From contig JANWXM010000005.1 in assembly GCA_025055285.1 (NCBI GenBank), positions 83,619-147,618 of the forward strand: a stretch of DNA of 64,000 nucleotides, read 5' to 3'. The position numbers and the translations under genes are program-made. This DNA comes from Saprospiraceae bacterium. Its GTDB lineage: Bacteria; Bacteroidota; Bacteroidia; Chitinophagales; Saprospiraceae. Below, piece after piece: positions 27,501-36,974 of the stretch. Within the stretch, counting starts at the first letter, position 1, and each line of letters starts with the position of its first letter. The notes under the pieces were generated by a model, which was given only the letters and a program-made list of their open reading frames with translations, ran no database searches and was not told where the DNA came from.

Positions 27501-28006
27501 AGTAAGCGATTTTTCACTGAAAATGCGTTTTTTATGAAGCTAATCGGCGGTAAAGATAGGGGGGTGAGCGACATGCGGAAATTTGAATAAGAACAAGAGT
27601 ATAAAACGAAGGTACCTTATAAGCTTTAAGATAGTACTATCTGGATGCGTAGTCAAGAGCAATATCTTCGATTGAATTAAAATTTTCACAAAGGTGTTGA
27701 AGACGAACGTTGTATTCTGCTTCTAGTGGCCACTCCATACTTCGCGCGCTAGATGCATGCTCTTCTGGCTTTTTAGGTGCATATGTGGCGCCGCGTTCAA
27801 AAATTGTAAGCAAAAGGAGGTGTTTTCATCAGTTTTGCTGCCTCTCACCGGCTGCAGGGATGCCTCTGTGCCCACAGATCTGGATACGGTGTTCATGAAC
27901 GAGAAAGTGGAGAGATGCTCAGTGTACGTTCTCGCTTAATTTTGCTGTGAGGGCTTTTTTTAAGAGTTAACTAAACTATACTGAAGAGCGTAATAATTCT
28001 AAGGCT
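27501..28006. other. AT-rich left flank of the methyltransferase island with palindromes
   Basis: About 500 bp without a supported gene. Two perfect palindromes lie close together: AAGGTACCTT (27609-27618) and AGATAGTACTATCT (27629-27642), about 370 bp before the methyltransferase. They may be regulator binding sites or remnants of a mobile-element end. Short open frames between 27710 and 27939 resemble nothing known and are not called. Confidence 0.4.
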
Positions 28007-28993
28007 ATGTTTTACAACATGGATTGTGTAGAGGGCTCAAAAATGTATTTAAGCGACAATTCAATAGACTTAATTATTACAGATCCTCCATACGGGATTG
28101 AAGGCCATACTCTTCATAAGCATTACAATAGGAAAGAGGAACACGTCTTAGACGGATATATTGAAATTCCAAGGGAAGAGTATCCAATGTTTTCTGAAAA
28201 ATGGATAAAAGAGGCGGAAAGAGTATTAAGACCCGGAGGTTCGATATATATATTTTCTGGCTATACGAATTTAATTCATATACTTTCCGCAGTGCAAAAA
28301 ACAAATTTGAAAGAGGTAAACCATATTATATGGAAATATAATTTTGGAGTTTACACTAAGAATAAGTATATATCCTCGCATTATCACATTTTGTATTATG
28401 TTAAACCTGGTGCAAAACCCACCTTCAATACTAACTGTCGTTTTTCTGATGCAGAAAAGGATGAGTCCGGAAGGTCTTTAAATTACCGAGACCGAGAAGA
28501 CGTATGGATAATAAACAGGGAATATAAGCCTGGGCAAGTAAAGAATAAAAATGAACTTCCTAAGGAGTTACTGATGAAAATTATACAATACTCCAGCAAT
28601 GAGGGAGATTTGATATGCGATTTTTTTCTTGGAAGTTTTTCCACAGCGAGGGTAGCAATCGGTTTAAACAGGCGTGCTTGCGGGTTTGAGAAAAGTAAGG
28701 TAGCCTTCGATTACGGAATGAGTATAATAAGCAAATTAACGCCTGGATACCTGCTCTCCGAGATAAGGATACCAAAGGAAAACACCTACTTTAATCAAGG
28801 AAAGTCAATTAGCGAAGAGGAAAAGAAAAAGATAATTAGAACGTACGTTCATTTGAGAAGAAGATTCTCAAAGGAAAAAGCGATTGAATTACTCTCCGCT
28901 GAGTTTGGAAGAGGGCCTTGGTCTATTCGAAGGATAATATCAGAAGTTAATTCGTGTGAAAATTTTAATTTGTTTCTACCCAATACCTCATAA
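28007..28993 (+). CDS. Type II DNA methyltransferase (N6-adenine/N4-cytosine, beta-class order)
   Basis: A 328-residue site-specific DNA methyltransferase. The catalytic motif IV DPPYG is at residues 26-30 and the SAM-binding motif I (DFFLGSF) at about 205-211, so the order is that of beta-class amino-methyltransferases. The rest includes RPGGSIYIFSGY and CGFEKS, typical of the N6_N4_Mtase family. The C-terminal 70 residues are charged, with a helix-turn-helix-like ERIIRTYVHLRR-type segment (KIIRTYVHLRRRFSKEKA), perhaps for target recognition. Codon use is much richer in A and T than the neighbours, and a decayed transposase follows, so recent acquisition is likely. No restriction endonuclease is adjacent. 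Confidence 0.88.
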   Translation: MFYNMDCVEGSKMYLSDNSIDLIITDPPYGIEGHTLHKHYNRKEEHVLDGYIEIPREEYPMFSEKWIKEAERVLRPGGSIYIFSGYTNLIHILSAVQKTNLKEVNHIIWKYNFGVYTKNKYISSHYHILYYVKPGAKPTFNTNCRFSDAEKDESGRSLNYRDREDVWIINREYKPGQVKNKNELPKELLMKIIQYSSNEGDLICDFFLGSFSTARVAIGLNRRACGFEKSKVAFDYGMSIISKLTPGYLLSEIRIPKENTYFNQGKSISEEEKKKIIRTYVHLRRRFSKEKAIELLSAEFGRGPWSIRRIISEVNSCENFNLFLPNTS

Positions 28994-29096
28994 CATACTT
29001 TATAAAGAAATCGGCTCATCCGGTTTGAAAATGTTGAGATAAAGAAGCAGAAGTTCAGGTTTGCGGAGCAAAACATCGACCCAACAACTTCTGCTC

Positions 29097-29510
29097 ATGA
29101 ACCTCGAAACGCTTGCAAATAATTTCGGCAAATGCCGAACGCGAACGAATGGCGACGCGATTTTTTTCTCCACCATCTGAGCTTATTCCTGTCCCTTCGC
29201 AGCCGGTACACCTGCTTGAATTTTGAGCGCTACCGCCCTAAAAAGGGCCGAAGAGGGTAGCCTAAAAAGTATGGCGACCGCTTTTTGGCCCAAAAGGTAG
29301 ACATCCTGCGACTTACTCTGCTTCTCCTGTGAGGAAGGCCATCACATTCGCGCAGGCGTAGCTTTCGTCGTCAAGTCGCTCAGAAGCAGGATCAACGTCG
29401 CCATCGTCCATGAATGGAACTAAGACGGCGCAGTCAAATCGGTCAAGAGCTTCAGCTGCACAGATTTGGAATTTTCGTGCTCAGAACATCTATCTGAGAA
29501 CAGAAGCCCG
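29097..29510 (+). pseudogene. Decayed transposase (IS4-like DDE family), several frameshifts and stops
   Basis: Translation in shifting frames gives recognisable pieces of a DDE transposase: MNLETLANNFG from 29097, then after a -1 shift at about 29131 a stretch with DFFLHHLSLFLSLRSRYTCL (N-terminal helices), broken by TAG and TGA, and, in a third frame from 29391, INVAIVHEWN, a stop, then KSFSCTDLEFS, recalling the STDLEL segment before the YYxxRxxIE motif. The catalytic centre appears deleted. A perfect 9-bp inverted repeat GCAGAAGTT/AACTTCTGC (29047-29055, 29086-29094) precedes the start. It marks the island as mobile-element derived. Family-level assignment is tentative. Confidence 0.45.
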
Positions 29511-29741
29511 CGAAGGCCGCTCTCGGTGGCCGGCATCATGTTGCTCACATAACGTACATAGGCGAGGTACGGTGGTTTTCCGACGTATTTGATGTTTTGA
29601 GTTCGTTATGAGTTTGTAGTCTTTCGGCCGTGTTAAGGTTCTTACGAGAGTGACTGGAGCAACCCGTATCGTATTTTATTGGTCGTTGTGATGAAAGTTG
29701 TCCTAAAAGTTTTGTCAAGGAAATCACCTTTACACACTTCT

Positions 29742-30767
29742 TCACGAAGAAGGTAAAACGTTTACAGCTTTCTCACTTTCTCCGAATAGCCACTCTAGCG
29801 TATTGCGGTAAAAAATTTTTTCCAAGGTCTGTTGCGGGAGATTCATTCGCTCAATGAATGCTCCAATTTCGAGGTCTCCAAGAGGAAACGGATAATCTGT
29901 GCCTAGGCATACTTTTTCGTCGCCAATCAGGGAGATGACGTATTGGAGGAGGAGAGGGTCGTGTGTGGCGGAGTCTACCCAAAATTTACCCAAGTAGTGG
30001 CGAGGGGGCACCTTGTTGTCTACAGCTACAAGGTCGGGCCTACATTCGAAGCCGTGTTGGATTCGTCCTATTGTAGGGATGAAGGAGCCTCCTGCATGGG
30101 CGAAACAGAATCGCAAGCGCGGAAGGCGTTCCATTACGCCTCCGAAGATAAGAGAGCAGATTGCCCGGCAAGTTTCAGCGGGCATGCCTACTAGCCAAGG
30201 GAGCCAGTATTTAGTCATGTGCTCTTGCCCCATCATTTCCCAAGGGTGTACGAGAACGGCCATATTTAGGGCCTCGCATGCTTGAAAAATGGGAAAGAAT
30301 TCTGGTTCGCTGAGGTTTCGTTGGTTGACATTGGAGCCAATCTGGACTCCTGGAAAGCCGAGTTCTTTCAAACGCTGAAGTTCTTTAATGGCGAGGTCGG
30401 CGTCTTGCATAGGGATGGTGCCTAGTGGAATGTAATGGTTGGGGTATTCTTCAGCTATTGCAGCTAAATGGTCATTCAGGAAGCGAGATAGGTCTAGACA
30501 ATCAGCGGGCTTAGCCCAATAGGAAAACATGACAGGAATAGTACAGACGACTTGCACGGTTGTATTGTGGCGCAAGTATTCTTCGATGCGTAGGCGAGGG
30601 TCCCAGCAGTTGCGTTCGATTTCGCGAAAAAAGGTATTGCCTTTCATCATGCGCGCGTACCCTGGGCGATGGTGCTCTAAGTGAATAAACTCGCCGTAAC
30701 CGTACTTTTGAGCGAAATTGGGTAACTTCTCTGGCAGGATATGTGTGTGCATATCGATCTTATACAT
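29742..30767 (-). CDS. nbaD: 2-Amino-3-carboxymuconate-6-semialdehyde decarboxylase
   Basis: A 341-residue zinc amidohydrolase-superfamily decarboxylase of the tryptophan/kynurenine and nitrobenzoate pathways. It converts ACMS to 2-aminomuconate semialdehyde, diverting carbon from quinolinate. It is strongly similar in wording to characterised ACMSD: MHTHILPEKLP (zinc ligands H7 and H9), ENCWDPRLRIEEY-like (RNCWDPRLRIEEY), VPVMFSYWAKP-like (IPVMFSYWAKPAD), GFPGVQIGSNV, VHPWEMMG, CFAHAGGSF and GTDYPFPLGDLE. The ATG at 30767 is chosen because homologues start at MYKIDMHTH-like; an upstream in-frame ATG at 30806 adds 13 residues. No other kynurenine-pathway gene is in the window. Confidence 0.92.
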   Translation of the reverse strand: MYKIDMHTHILPEKLPNFAQKYGYGEFIHLEHHRPGYARMMKGNTFFREIERNCWDPRLRIEEYLRHNTTVQVVCTIPVMFSYWAKPADCLDLSRFLNDHLAAIAEEYPNHYIPLGTIPMQDADLAIKELQRLKELGFPGVQIGSNVNQRNLSEPEFFPIFQACEALNMAVLVHPWEMMGQEHMTKYWLPWLVGMPAETCRAICSLIFGGVMERLPRLRFCFAHAGGSFIPTIGRIQHGFECRPDLVAVDNKVPPRHYLGKFWVDSATHDPLLLQYVISLIGDEKVCLGTDYPFPLGDLEIGAFIERMNLPQQTLEKIFYRNTLEWLFGESEKAVNVLPSS

Positions 30768-30836
30768 GGTAGGAGAGCGATTTAAAACTTGGAGCAAAAG
30801 TTGCAATTTTGGAGCTATCTATTCGTGACAAACGAC

Positions 30837-30869
30837 GAGCCGCCTTGGAGAGAAACTCCAAGGCGGCTC
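30837..30869 (-). terminator. Terminator hairpin after dnaK
   Basis: A perfect 14-bp stem GAGCCGCCTTGGAG / CTCCAAGGCGGCTC with a 5-base loop, 29 bp downstream of the dnaK stop and between dnaK and the ACMSD gene. The tract after it on the minus strand (GTCGTTTGTC) is only weakly T-rich. The stem is stable enough to end transcription or shield the dnaK mRNA 3' end. Confidence 0.65.
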
Positions 30870-30897
30870 ATGCGTGCATAGTTGTTGTAAGAGGCTG

Positions 30898-32784
30898 TTA
30901 GCCTTTTACTTCTTCGAACTCGACATCTTGTGCGCCGGTGTCGGAGGAAGTCCCTGTGGTGCTGCTTCGACCATCGCTTGTCTGGGCGTTTTGGAAAATG
31001 GATACCGTGGCTGCTTGCCAGGCCTCCTCAACTGCTTTCATAGCAGCGTCTATGCGGTCGAAGTTTTGAGTTTTGTAGACTTCGCGCAGGTCGGCCAAGG
31101 CGTTTTCGAGTCTTTCGCGCGATTGAGCAGGGATTTTGTCGCCGTATTCGCGAAGCTGTTTTTCGCTCTGGAAGATCAGACTGTCGGCGGCATTGAGTTT
31201 TTCAGCGCGTTCGCGCGCCCGACGGTCGGCTTCGGCATTGGCTTCGGCTTCAGCTTTCATGCGAGCAATTTCCTCCTTGGTCAGGCCTGTGCTGGCCTCA
31301 ATTCGGATATTTTGCTTTTTGCCCGTGCTTTTGTCCATAGCCGTTACCGACAAGATGCCGTTGGCGTCAATGTCGAAAGTCACTTCGATCTGAGGAACGC
31401 CGCGCGGAGCGGGTGGGATGCCATCTAGGATAAAGCGACCAACGGACCGGTTATCTTTTGCCATGGGCCGTTCGCCCTGTAAGACGTGAATTTCTACTTG
31501 AGACTGGTTGTCGCTCGCCGTAGAGTAAATTTTTGACTTCTTTGTTGGGATTGTGGTATTTGCCTCAATAATGACATCGTACACGCCGCCGAGCGTCTCG
31601 ATACCAAGCGACAACGGTGTCACGTCGAGCAATAGGACGTCAGATACTGTACCACCCAATACGCCGCCCTGAATCGCAGCACCGATAGCAACTACTTCGT
31701 CGGGGTTGACACTCTTGTTAGGCTTCTTGCCGAAGAATTTTTCTACTGTTTCTTGAATGCGCGGAATGCGCGTAGAACCACCTACTAGGATGACTTCGTC
31801 AATGTCTTTTGGCTCCAGACCTGCGTCCTTTAAAGCCTTGCGGCAGGGTTCTAGCGTACGCTCCACCAGATGGTCAATCATTTTTTCAAATTGAGAACGG
31901 GTCAACTTCTTGACCAAGTGTTTGGGCACACCGTCTACTGCAGTGATGTAGGGCAGGTTGATTTCTGTTTCCAGACCTGAGGATAGTTCTATTTTGGCTT
32001 TTTCTGCCGCTTCGCGCAGGCGCTGAAGAGCCATAGGATCTTTCCGCAGATCTACGCGCTCCTCGCGTTGAAACTCGTCGGCAAGCCAGTTAATGATAAT
32101 CTGGTCAAAGTCATCGCCACCCAGGTGCGTGTCACCATTGGTGGATTTCACCTCAAAGACGCCTCCACCTAGCTCTAAGATAGAGATATCGAAGGTACCT
32201 CCACCGAGGTCGTAAACAGCTACCGTGATTTCTTTGTCGCGCTTATCCAGACCATAAGCCAAGGCTGCTGCTGTAGGCTCGTTGATGATGCGCTTCACAT
32301 CCAACCCAGCGATCGCACCCGCTTCCTTAGTTGCCTGGCGCTGGGAGTCATTAAAATACGCTGGCACAGTGATGACTGCCTCCGTTACTGGTTCGCCCAA
32401 GTAATCCTCGGCAATCTTCTTCATTTTCTGAAGAATCATAGCCGAAATTTCTTGAGGCGTATAGATACGGCCTTCGATTTCGACGCGACAGGTATCATTG
32501 TCCCCTCGGACTACTTTGTAAGGAACGCGGGCAATTTCGTCTGTACGTTCGCTGTAGCGCATTCCCATGAAGCGCTTAATGGAGTATATCGTGCGCTTAG
32601 GGTTAGTGATAGCCTGGCGTTTGGCCGGCGCGCCAACTTTTCGTTCTCCATTATCTAAAAAAGCCACTACTGAGGGCGTTGTGCGAGAACCCTCATCGTT
32701 TGCGATCACTACGGGCTCATTGCCCATCATGACTGCTACGCAGGAGTTCGTTGTTCCTAAGTCAATGCCGATAATTTTTCCCAT
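30898..32784 (-). CDS. dnaK: Chaperone protein DnaK (Hsp70)
   Basis: A 628-residue Hsp70 that binds unfolded segments in an ATP-dependent cycle with DnaJ and GrpE. The nucleotide-binding domain shows [13 protein letters not shown] at the N-terminus, [15 protein letters not shown], and [11 protein letters not shown]; the [16 protein letters not shown] linker leads to the substrate-binding domain. The helical lid and the disordered tail end in DVEFEEVKG rather than EEVD. No dnaJ or grpE gene is adjacent. No CIRCE element is visible upstream, so heat regulation may use another control. A strong hairpin follows the stop. Confidence 0.97.
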   Translation of the reverse strand: MGKIIGIDLGTTNSCVAVMMGNEPVVIANDEGSRTTPSVVAFLDNGERKVGAPAKRQAITNPKRTIYSIKRFMGMRYSERTDEIARVPYKVVRGDNDTCRVEIEGRIYTPQEISAMILQKMKKIAEDYLGEPVTEAVITVPAYFNDSQRQATKEAGAIAGLDVKRIINEPTAAALAYGLDKRDKEITVAVYDLGGGTFDISILELGGGVFEVKSTNGDTHLGGDDFDQIIINWLADEFQREERVDLRKDPMALQRLREAAEKAKIELSSGLETEINLPYITAVDGVPKHLVKKLTRSQFEKMIDHLVERTLEPCRKALKDAGLEPKDIDEVILVGGSTRIPRIQETVEKFFGKKPNKSVNPDEVVAIGAAIQGGVLGGTVSDVLLLDVTPLSLGIETLGGVYDVIIEANTTIPTKKSKIYSTASDNQSQVEIHVLQGERPMAKDNRSVGRFILDGIPPAPRGVPQIEVTFDIDANGILSVTAMDKSTGKKQNIRIEASTGLTKEEIARMKAEAEANAEADRRARERAEKLNAADSLIFQSEKQLREYGDKIPAQSRERLENALADLREVYKTQNFDRIDAAMKAVEEAWQAATVSIFQNAQTSDGRSSTTGTSSDTGAQDVEFEEVKG

Positions 32785-33048
32785 GATAAACAGGTTTAAA
32801 ATGGTCTGTTCTTAAATTAAATAACCAAATCGTTGACACACTCATCAATGAATATGCCACCGCTCAAAACCTGACGTTTTGGCACTCAGGAAGAGCCAAC
32901 TGGTATTTTTTTGGCAGTATTTCATGGGTTTACTTTTCCTTAGGAGCCTTGTTTGTCTTCTCCGTTTAGCTAAAGTTTTGAGTCAAGTGACATCTCACCT
33001 GTCAGAGAAGGTGATTTAAGCTTATTCGCTTTTTTCGGAGCCGACCTC

Positions 33049-33056
33049 TACCTTTG
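33049..33056 (+). promoter_or_regulatory. -7 promoter box (TACCTTTG) for ribonuclease Z
   Basis: TACCTTTG matches TAnnTTTG exactly and lies 12 bp before the ribonuclease Z ATG, predicting a very short leader. A TCACCT...AGGTGA inverted repeat (32995-33014) lies just upstream. No clear TTTG -33 element is seen at the usual distance. Confidence 0.55.
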
Positions 33057-33068
33057 CCCTGCGGTAAG

Positions 33069-33980
33069 ATGTGGGTGCGAATTTTAGGAAACGGCTCTGG
33101 CGGTCCATTTCGAGGAAGGCACTATAGCGCACAGGTTGTGCACGACCGACGCCATTATTTTCTCGTAGATTGTGGTGAAGGGGCGCAGGAACAACTGCAC
33201 CGTTACGAAATGCCTGTGGATCGCATTCAACAAATTTTTATCACGCATCTGCACGGTGACCACGTGTTTGGACTACTTGGTCTGCTCACTTCATATAGCC
33301 TCAAAAATCGCGAGCAAACCCTTCAGCTGTTTTCGCCACCGGGTCTGGCGGCTTTTGTATTCGACGCAGCGCGTCATTGCGGCATTCGGTTTTCTTTTCC
33401 ACTGGAATTCATAGAAGTCGGCTGTGAGCATTCCGAACACGTTTTTGAAACAAAAGCTATAGAGGTTTGGACGATACCCCTTCGACACGGTACACCGTGT
33501 GTGGGCTGGCTCTTTCGGGAAAAACCACGACCGCGCAATATTCGACCTGAATGCATCGAGCGCTATGGCCTATCTTTTGCCCAAATAAGAGCCATCAAGG
33601 AGGGAGCCGATTTGATCCTTGCTGATGAGCGTATTGTGCCCAATGAGGAGTTGACGTTGCCCGCTAAGCCGCTGCGCTCCTATGCTTACTGTAGCGACAC
33701 TGCTCCCTCTGAAGAAGTGGCTGACGTGGTTCGCGGAGTGAGCTTGCTTTACCACGAAGCCACGTTTACTAGCGAACATGAGAAGGAGGCGGCAGAGGCA
33801 TTTCATTCCACAGCTCGTCAGGCCGCCGAAATTGCTTCTGCCGCTCAGGCGGGCCAGCTCTTGTTAGGTCATTTTTCCGGTCGTTACCCCGATACTACAC
33901 GGCACTTATGCGAGGCTCGTGAAATTTTTCCTAATACAGAGGTATCTGTCGAAGGGATTGAGTACGCCGTAGGTGAATGA
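33069..33980 (+). CDS. rnz: Ribonuclease Z
   Basis: A 303-residue metallo-beta-lactamase-fold endonuclease that cleaves the 3' trailer of tRNA precursors. The zinc-binding motif THLHGDHVFGL has H60, H62, D64 and H65, and later ligands appear in HEATF and the C-terminal LLGHFSGRY region. ILGNGSGGP at the N-terminus and LVDCGEGAQEQL are typical. The frame is open to a TTG at 33054, but the ATG at 33069 fits homologues and the promoter box position. The window has no tRNA genes. It is convergent with metG 22 bp away. Confidence 0.93.
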   Translation: MWVRILGNGSGGPFRGRHYSAQVVHDRRHYFLVDCGEGAQEQLHRYEMPVDRIQQIFITHLHGDHVFGLLGLLTSYSLKNREQTLQLFSPPGLAAFVFDAARHCGIRFSFPLEFIEVGCEHSEHVFETKAIEVWTIPLRHGTPCVGWLFREKPRPRNIRPECIERYGLSFAQIRAIKEGADLILADERIVPNEELTLPAKPLRSYAYCSDTAPSEEVADVVRGVSLLYHEATFTSEHEKEAAEAFHSTARQAAEIASAAQAGQLLLGHFSGRYPDTTRHLCEAREIFPNTEVSVEGIEYAVGE

Positions 33981-34002
33981 TGCCTGGTTTTGAATGGTGC
34001 AG

Positions 34003-36153
34003 TCAGCGCACAGCAAAGCCGTTAGGCCAGTTTTCGTCGGGTCGAACAAAACACAGGCGTCCTTGAGCATCTTCAGCCATGAGCACCATTCCTTGAGACT
34101 CAATGCCGCGCATTTTTCGCGGTGCGAGGTTAGCAACAACAAGAACCTGACGGCCAATAATTTCCTCTGGCGAATAATGTTGTGCAATACCTGCTACAAT
34201 TGTACGCGTCTCGAAACCTAGATCTACTGTTAGGCGCAGTAACTTATCAGCTTTCTCTATTTTTTCTGCTGCTATGATGGTAGCTGTGCGTAGGTCGAGT
34301 TGGGCAAATATTTCGAAAGGTACAGTATCCTTCAATGGCGGACGACTATCGTTAAGAGGTTTAGCAGCTTCTCTCGGCGTCGAGGCATGGAGTTTTTGTA
34401 TTTGTCGTTCGATGACTTCGTCTGGCAGCCGACTAAATAGGTGCTCGGGAGGCTTTATGCGGTGGTCTGGCCACAATATGGCATTTCCTTCGAGCAAGTC
34501 GTTGAGGATAGCTACGAGTTCACCATCATCTGCAAACGGAGATAGGTTGAGCTGAGCTCGCAAACGCTCCGCAGAAAAGGGAAGAAAAGGACGCATTGCT
34601 ACTGACAAGGCAACTACGTACTGCAAAGCCGTGAACAAGACAGCTTTCACTTGTTCAGGATGTTCTTGGGCGACTTTCCAGGGTTCGTTGAACTGAAGCA
34701 GGGCGTTGCCGGCACTAGATATTTCCATCAGAACGCGCAGCGCATCGCGGAACTGAAAGTGCTCGATGTGAGCACCCATTTCTTCTAGTTTTTTTGCCAG
34801 CTGATATAGTTCCTGGTCTGTTGTAGTTATAGTTTCAGCATTCCAGCCGCTGCGAAAAGTTTGGTCCGGGACACTTCTAGGAACTACGCCTCCATAATTT
34901 TTATGGACTAACACAAAAACACGCTGGATGAAACCGCCTAGGTTGCCTACTAGCTCCGTATTTGTCGTCTCCTGAAGACCTTTCCAAGTGAACTCGCTGT
35001 CGCGCTGTTCGGGCATATTCTTAATAAGGTTGTATCGCAGGTCGTCTTCGCGGCCAGGCAGTTCTTGAAGATACTCGTGCACCCAAACGGCCCAGTTGCG
35101 TGAAGTGGAGAATTTAGCGCCTTCCAGATTGAGAAACTGGTTAGCTGGCACGTTAACAGGAAGAATAAATTCTCCGTGAGCGCGCAAGATGGCGGGAAAG
35201 ATGAGGCAGTGAAAGACAATATTGTCTTTTCCAATGAAATGGATGAGAGCCGTGTCTTCGCTTTTCCAGAAGCGCTCCCAATTATCTCGATTATCTGCGG
35301 CCCATTGTTTAGTTGCAGAGATGTATCCAATGGGAGCATCTAGCCATACGTAAAGTTTTTTGCCTTGAGCATTTGGAATGTCGGGTGGCACGTCTACACC
35401 CCAGTCAAGGTCTCGCGTCATGGCTCTTGGCTGCAGCCCTTGGTCAAGCCAAGCGTTACATTGACCAATTACGTGTGCCTTCCACGTAGTTGGGTCGTGA
35501 ACTTGTTTTCCGTCTATTCGTCCTGTATTGATCCATTCGCGCAACCACGCTTCGTGCTCATTCAGTTTGAAGTACCAGTGGGTCGTAGGGCGTTTCACTG
35601 GTGGATTGCCGCTGAGGGCTGAGCGAGGATGAAGAAGTTGGTCAGGGCTAAGGGATGTCCCACATTTTTCGCATTGGTCTCCGTAGGCATCTGGGTTTCC
35701 GCAGATAGGACACGTGCCTTGAATGTAGCGGTCGGCGAGAAATTGTTTTGCGGATTCATCGTAATACTGCTCTGTTTCGCGCTCTTCGAAATGACCATTT
35801 TCTAGAAGCTTTCGAAAGATCTCCTGAGAAGTTTGGTGATGCAGCGGTTCACTAGTACGGTGATAGATATCGAAAGCAATTCCTATTTTCTGAAAGGTAT
35901 CGCGAATGAGTACGTGATATTTATCTACAATTTCACGAGGACTGACTCCTTCTTTGTGAGCGCGCATAGTAATCGCTGCACCGTGTTCATCGGAGCCACA
36001 AACGAACACTACTTCTCGTCGCATCAAGCGTTGGTAGCGGACATAAACGTCGGCTGGGAGATAGGCTCCAGCTAGGTGTCCAACATGGAGCGGCCCATTT
36101 GCGTAGGGCAGGGCCGCAGTGACTAAGTATCGTTGCTTCGTCAAGCCAGACAT
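34003..36153 (-). CDS. metG: Methionyl-tRNA synthetase with C-terminal tRNA-binding domain
   Basis: A 716-residue class I synthetase that charges tRNA-Met. The HIGH-type motif is PYANGPLHVGHLAGAYLPAD near the N-terminus; a zinc knuckle follows as CPICGNPDAYGDQCEKCG; the KMSKS position is occupied by KFSTSRNWAVW, the form common in Bacteroidota. After the anticodon-binding helices comes a C-terminal OB-fold tRNA-binding domain (FAQLDLRTATIIAAEKIEKADKLLRL ... ending LVVANLAPRKMRGIESQGM) that promotes dimerisation. The protein is complete. Confidence 0.97.
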   Translation of the reverse strand: MSGLTKQRYLVTAALPYANGPLHVGHLAGAYLPADVYVRYQRLMRREVVFVCGSDEHGAAITMRAHKEGVSPREIVDKYHVLIRDTFQKIGIAFDIYHRTSEPLHHQTSQEIFRKLLENGHFEERETEQYYDESAKQFLADRYIQGTCPICGNPDAYGDQCEKCGTSLSPDQLLHPRSALSGNPPVKRPTTHWYFKLNEHEAWLREWINTGRIDGKQVHDPTTWKAHVIGQCNAWLDQGLQPRAMTRDLDWGVDVPPDIPNAQGKKLYVWLDAPIGYISATKQWAADNRDNWERFWKSEDTALIHFIGKDNIVFHCLIFPAILRAHGEFILPVNVPANQFLNLEGAKFSTSRNWAVWVHEYLQELPGREDDLRYNLIKNMPEQRDSEFTWKGLQETTNTELVGNLGGFIQRVFVLVHKNYGGVVPRSVPDQTFRSGWNAETITTTDQELYQLAKKLEEMGAHIEHFQFRDALRVLMEISSAGNALLQFNEPWKVAQEHPEQVKAVLFTALQYVVALSVAMRPFLPFSAERLRAQLNLSPFADDGELVAILNDLLEGNAILWPDHRIKPPEHLFSRLPDEVIERQIQKLHASTPREAAKPLNDSRPPLKDTVPFEIFAQLDLRTATIIAAEKIEKADKLLRLTVDLGFETRTIVAGIAQHYSPEEIIGRQVLVVANLAPRKMRGIESQGMVLMAEDAQGRLCFVRPDENWPNGFAVR

Positions 36154-36207
36154 TTTTGCGAAAATTTTAAGTTGCCAGATTCAAGCGCAACAGCGAAATT
36201 GATGATG

Positions 36208-36215
36208 CAAAGGTG
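36208..36215 (-). promoter_or_regulatory. Candidate -7 box for metG
   Basis: On the minus strand CACCTTTG, one base from the local TACCTTTG form, 55-62 bp before the metG start. The TTTG half is exact; the -33 element is not evident. Confidence 0.35.
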
Positions 36216-36287
36216 AGTATCCTCTTGAGCTTTTATACCGTGGGGATGCGGAGGATTTGGTAACAAAGCAGTCAACAAGTCTTTGAT

Positions 36288-36743
36288 TTAGTTTTTTGCT
36301 CGCTTAGTTCGAAAAAAATTCTGCAACAACCTTACAGCTTCTTCCTCTAGTACACCTATTTCTACTCGAGTTTTAGGGTGCAAGAGGGCTTTCCCACCGT
36401 AAAGCATAAAGCCGCGCTTTTCATCAGAGGCACCGTAGACAAGTTTACCTAGTTGAGCCCATGCTAGGGCGCCTGCACACATTACGCAGGGCTCTAAGGT
36501 CACGTACAGCGTGCAGGCGGGCAAGTATTTGCTGCCTAGGTAACTAGATGCTGCCGTCAAGGCTAAAATTTCAGCATGGGCCGTAACATCGCTTAGCCTT
36601 TCCGTTTGATTGTGCGCTCGCGCAATGATGCGGCCTTCACATACAACTACTGCTCCTACCGGCACTTCGCCGCTTTCGTAGGCGCGTTGTGCCTCTGCGA
36701 GCGCTTGCTGCATAAAGAAAATATCGGATTGGACAGAAAGCAT
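36288..36743 (-). CDS. tadA: tRNA-specific adenosine deaminase
   Basis: A 151-residue zinc deaminase that converts A34 to inosine in tRNA-Arg(ACG). The catalytic motif HAEI has H56 and E58, and the zinc ligands are C86 and C89 in EPCVMCAGAL. NQTERLSDVTAHAEI and YGASDEKRGFMLYGG are typical of TadA rather than other cytidine deaminases. It lies upstream of metG on the same strand with a 130-bp gap, and both act on tRNA. Confidence 0.93.
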   Translation of the reverse strand: MLSVQSDIFFMQQALAEAQRAYESGEVPVGAVVVCEGRIIARAHNQTERLSDVTAHAEILALTAASSYLGSKYLPACTLYVTLEPCVMCAGALAWAQLGKLVYGASDEKRGFMLYGGKALLHPKTRVEIGVLEEEAVRLLQNFFRTKRAKN

Positions 36744-36974
36744 AAAATCGAAGGTTGTAGATGATCGGCAGCTAAGGAATTCAATGTAAAGTCAAACGAG
36801 CACAAAAATCTCTCGAGAGCACACAAGATTCGTCCTTGACCGAAATCAAAGGAAAAAAATGAAGCCTAGCGGCATCAACAAACATCTTGCTCTCTGTATT
36901 TCAGAGGAAAGTGTATTTTTCTTCCGCCCAATGTGGTGAGGAAGGTTACTAAGTTTTTTCTTTGAGAAGATGCG

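Noticed and set aside
27710..27939. Overlapping short + strand frames in the AT-rich island
   Set aside because: No recognisable similarity, no ribosome binding context, and they overlap each other in different frames.
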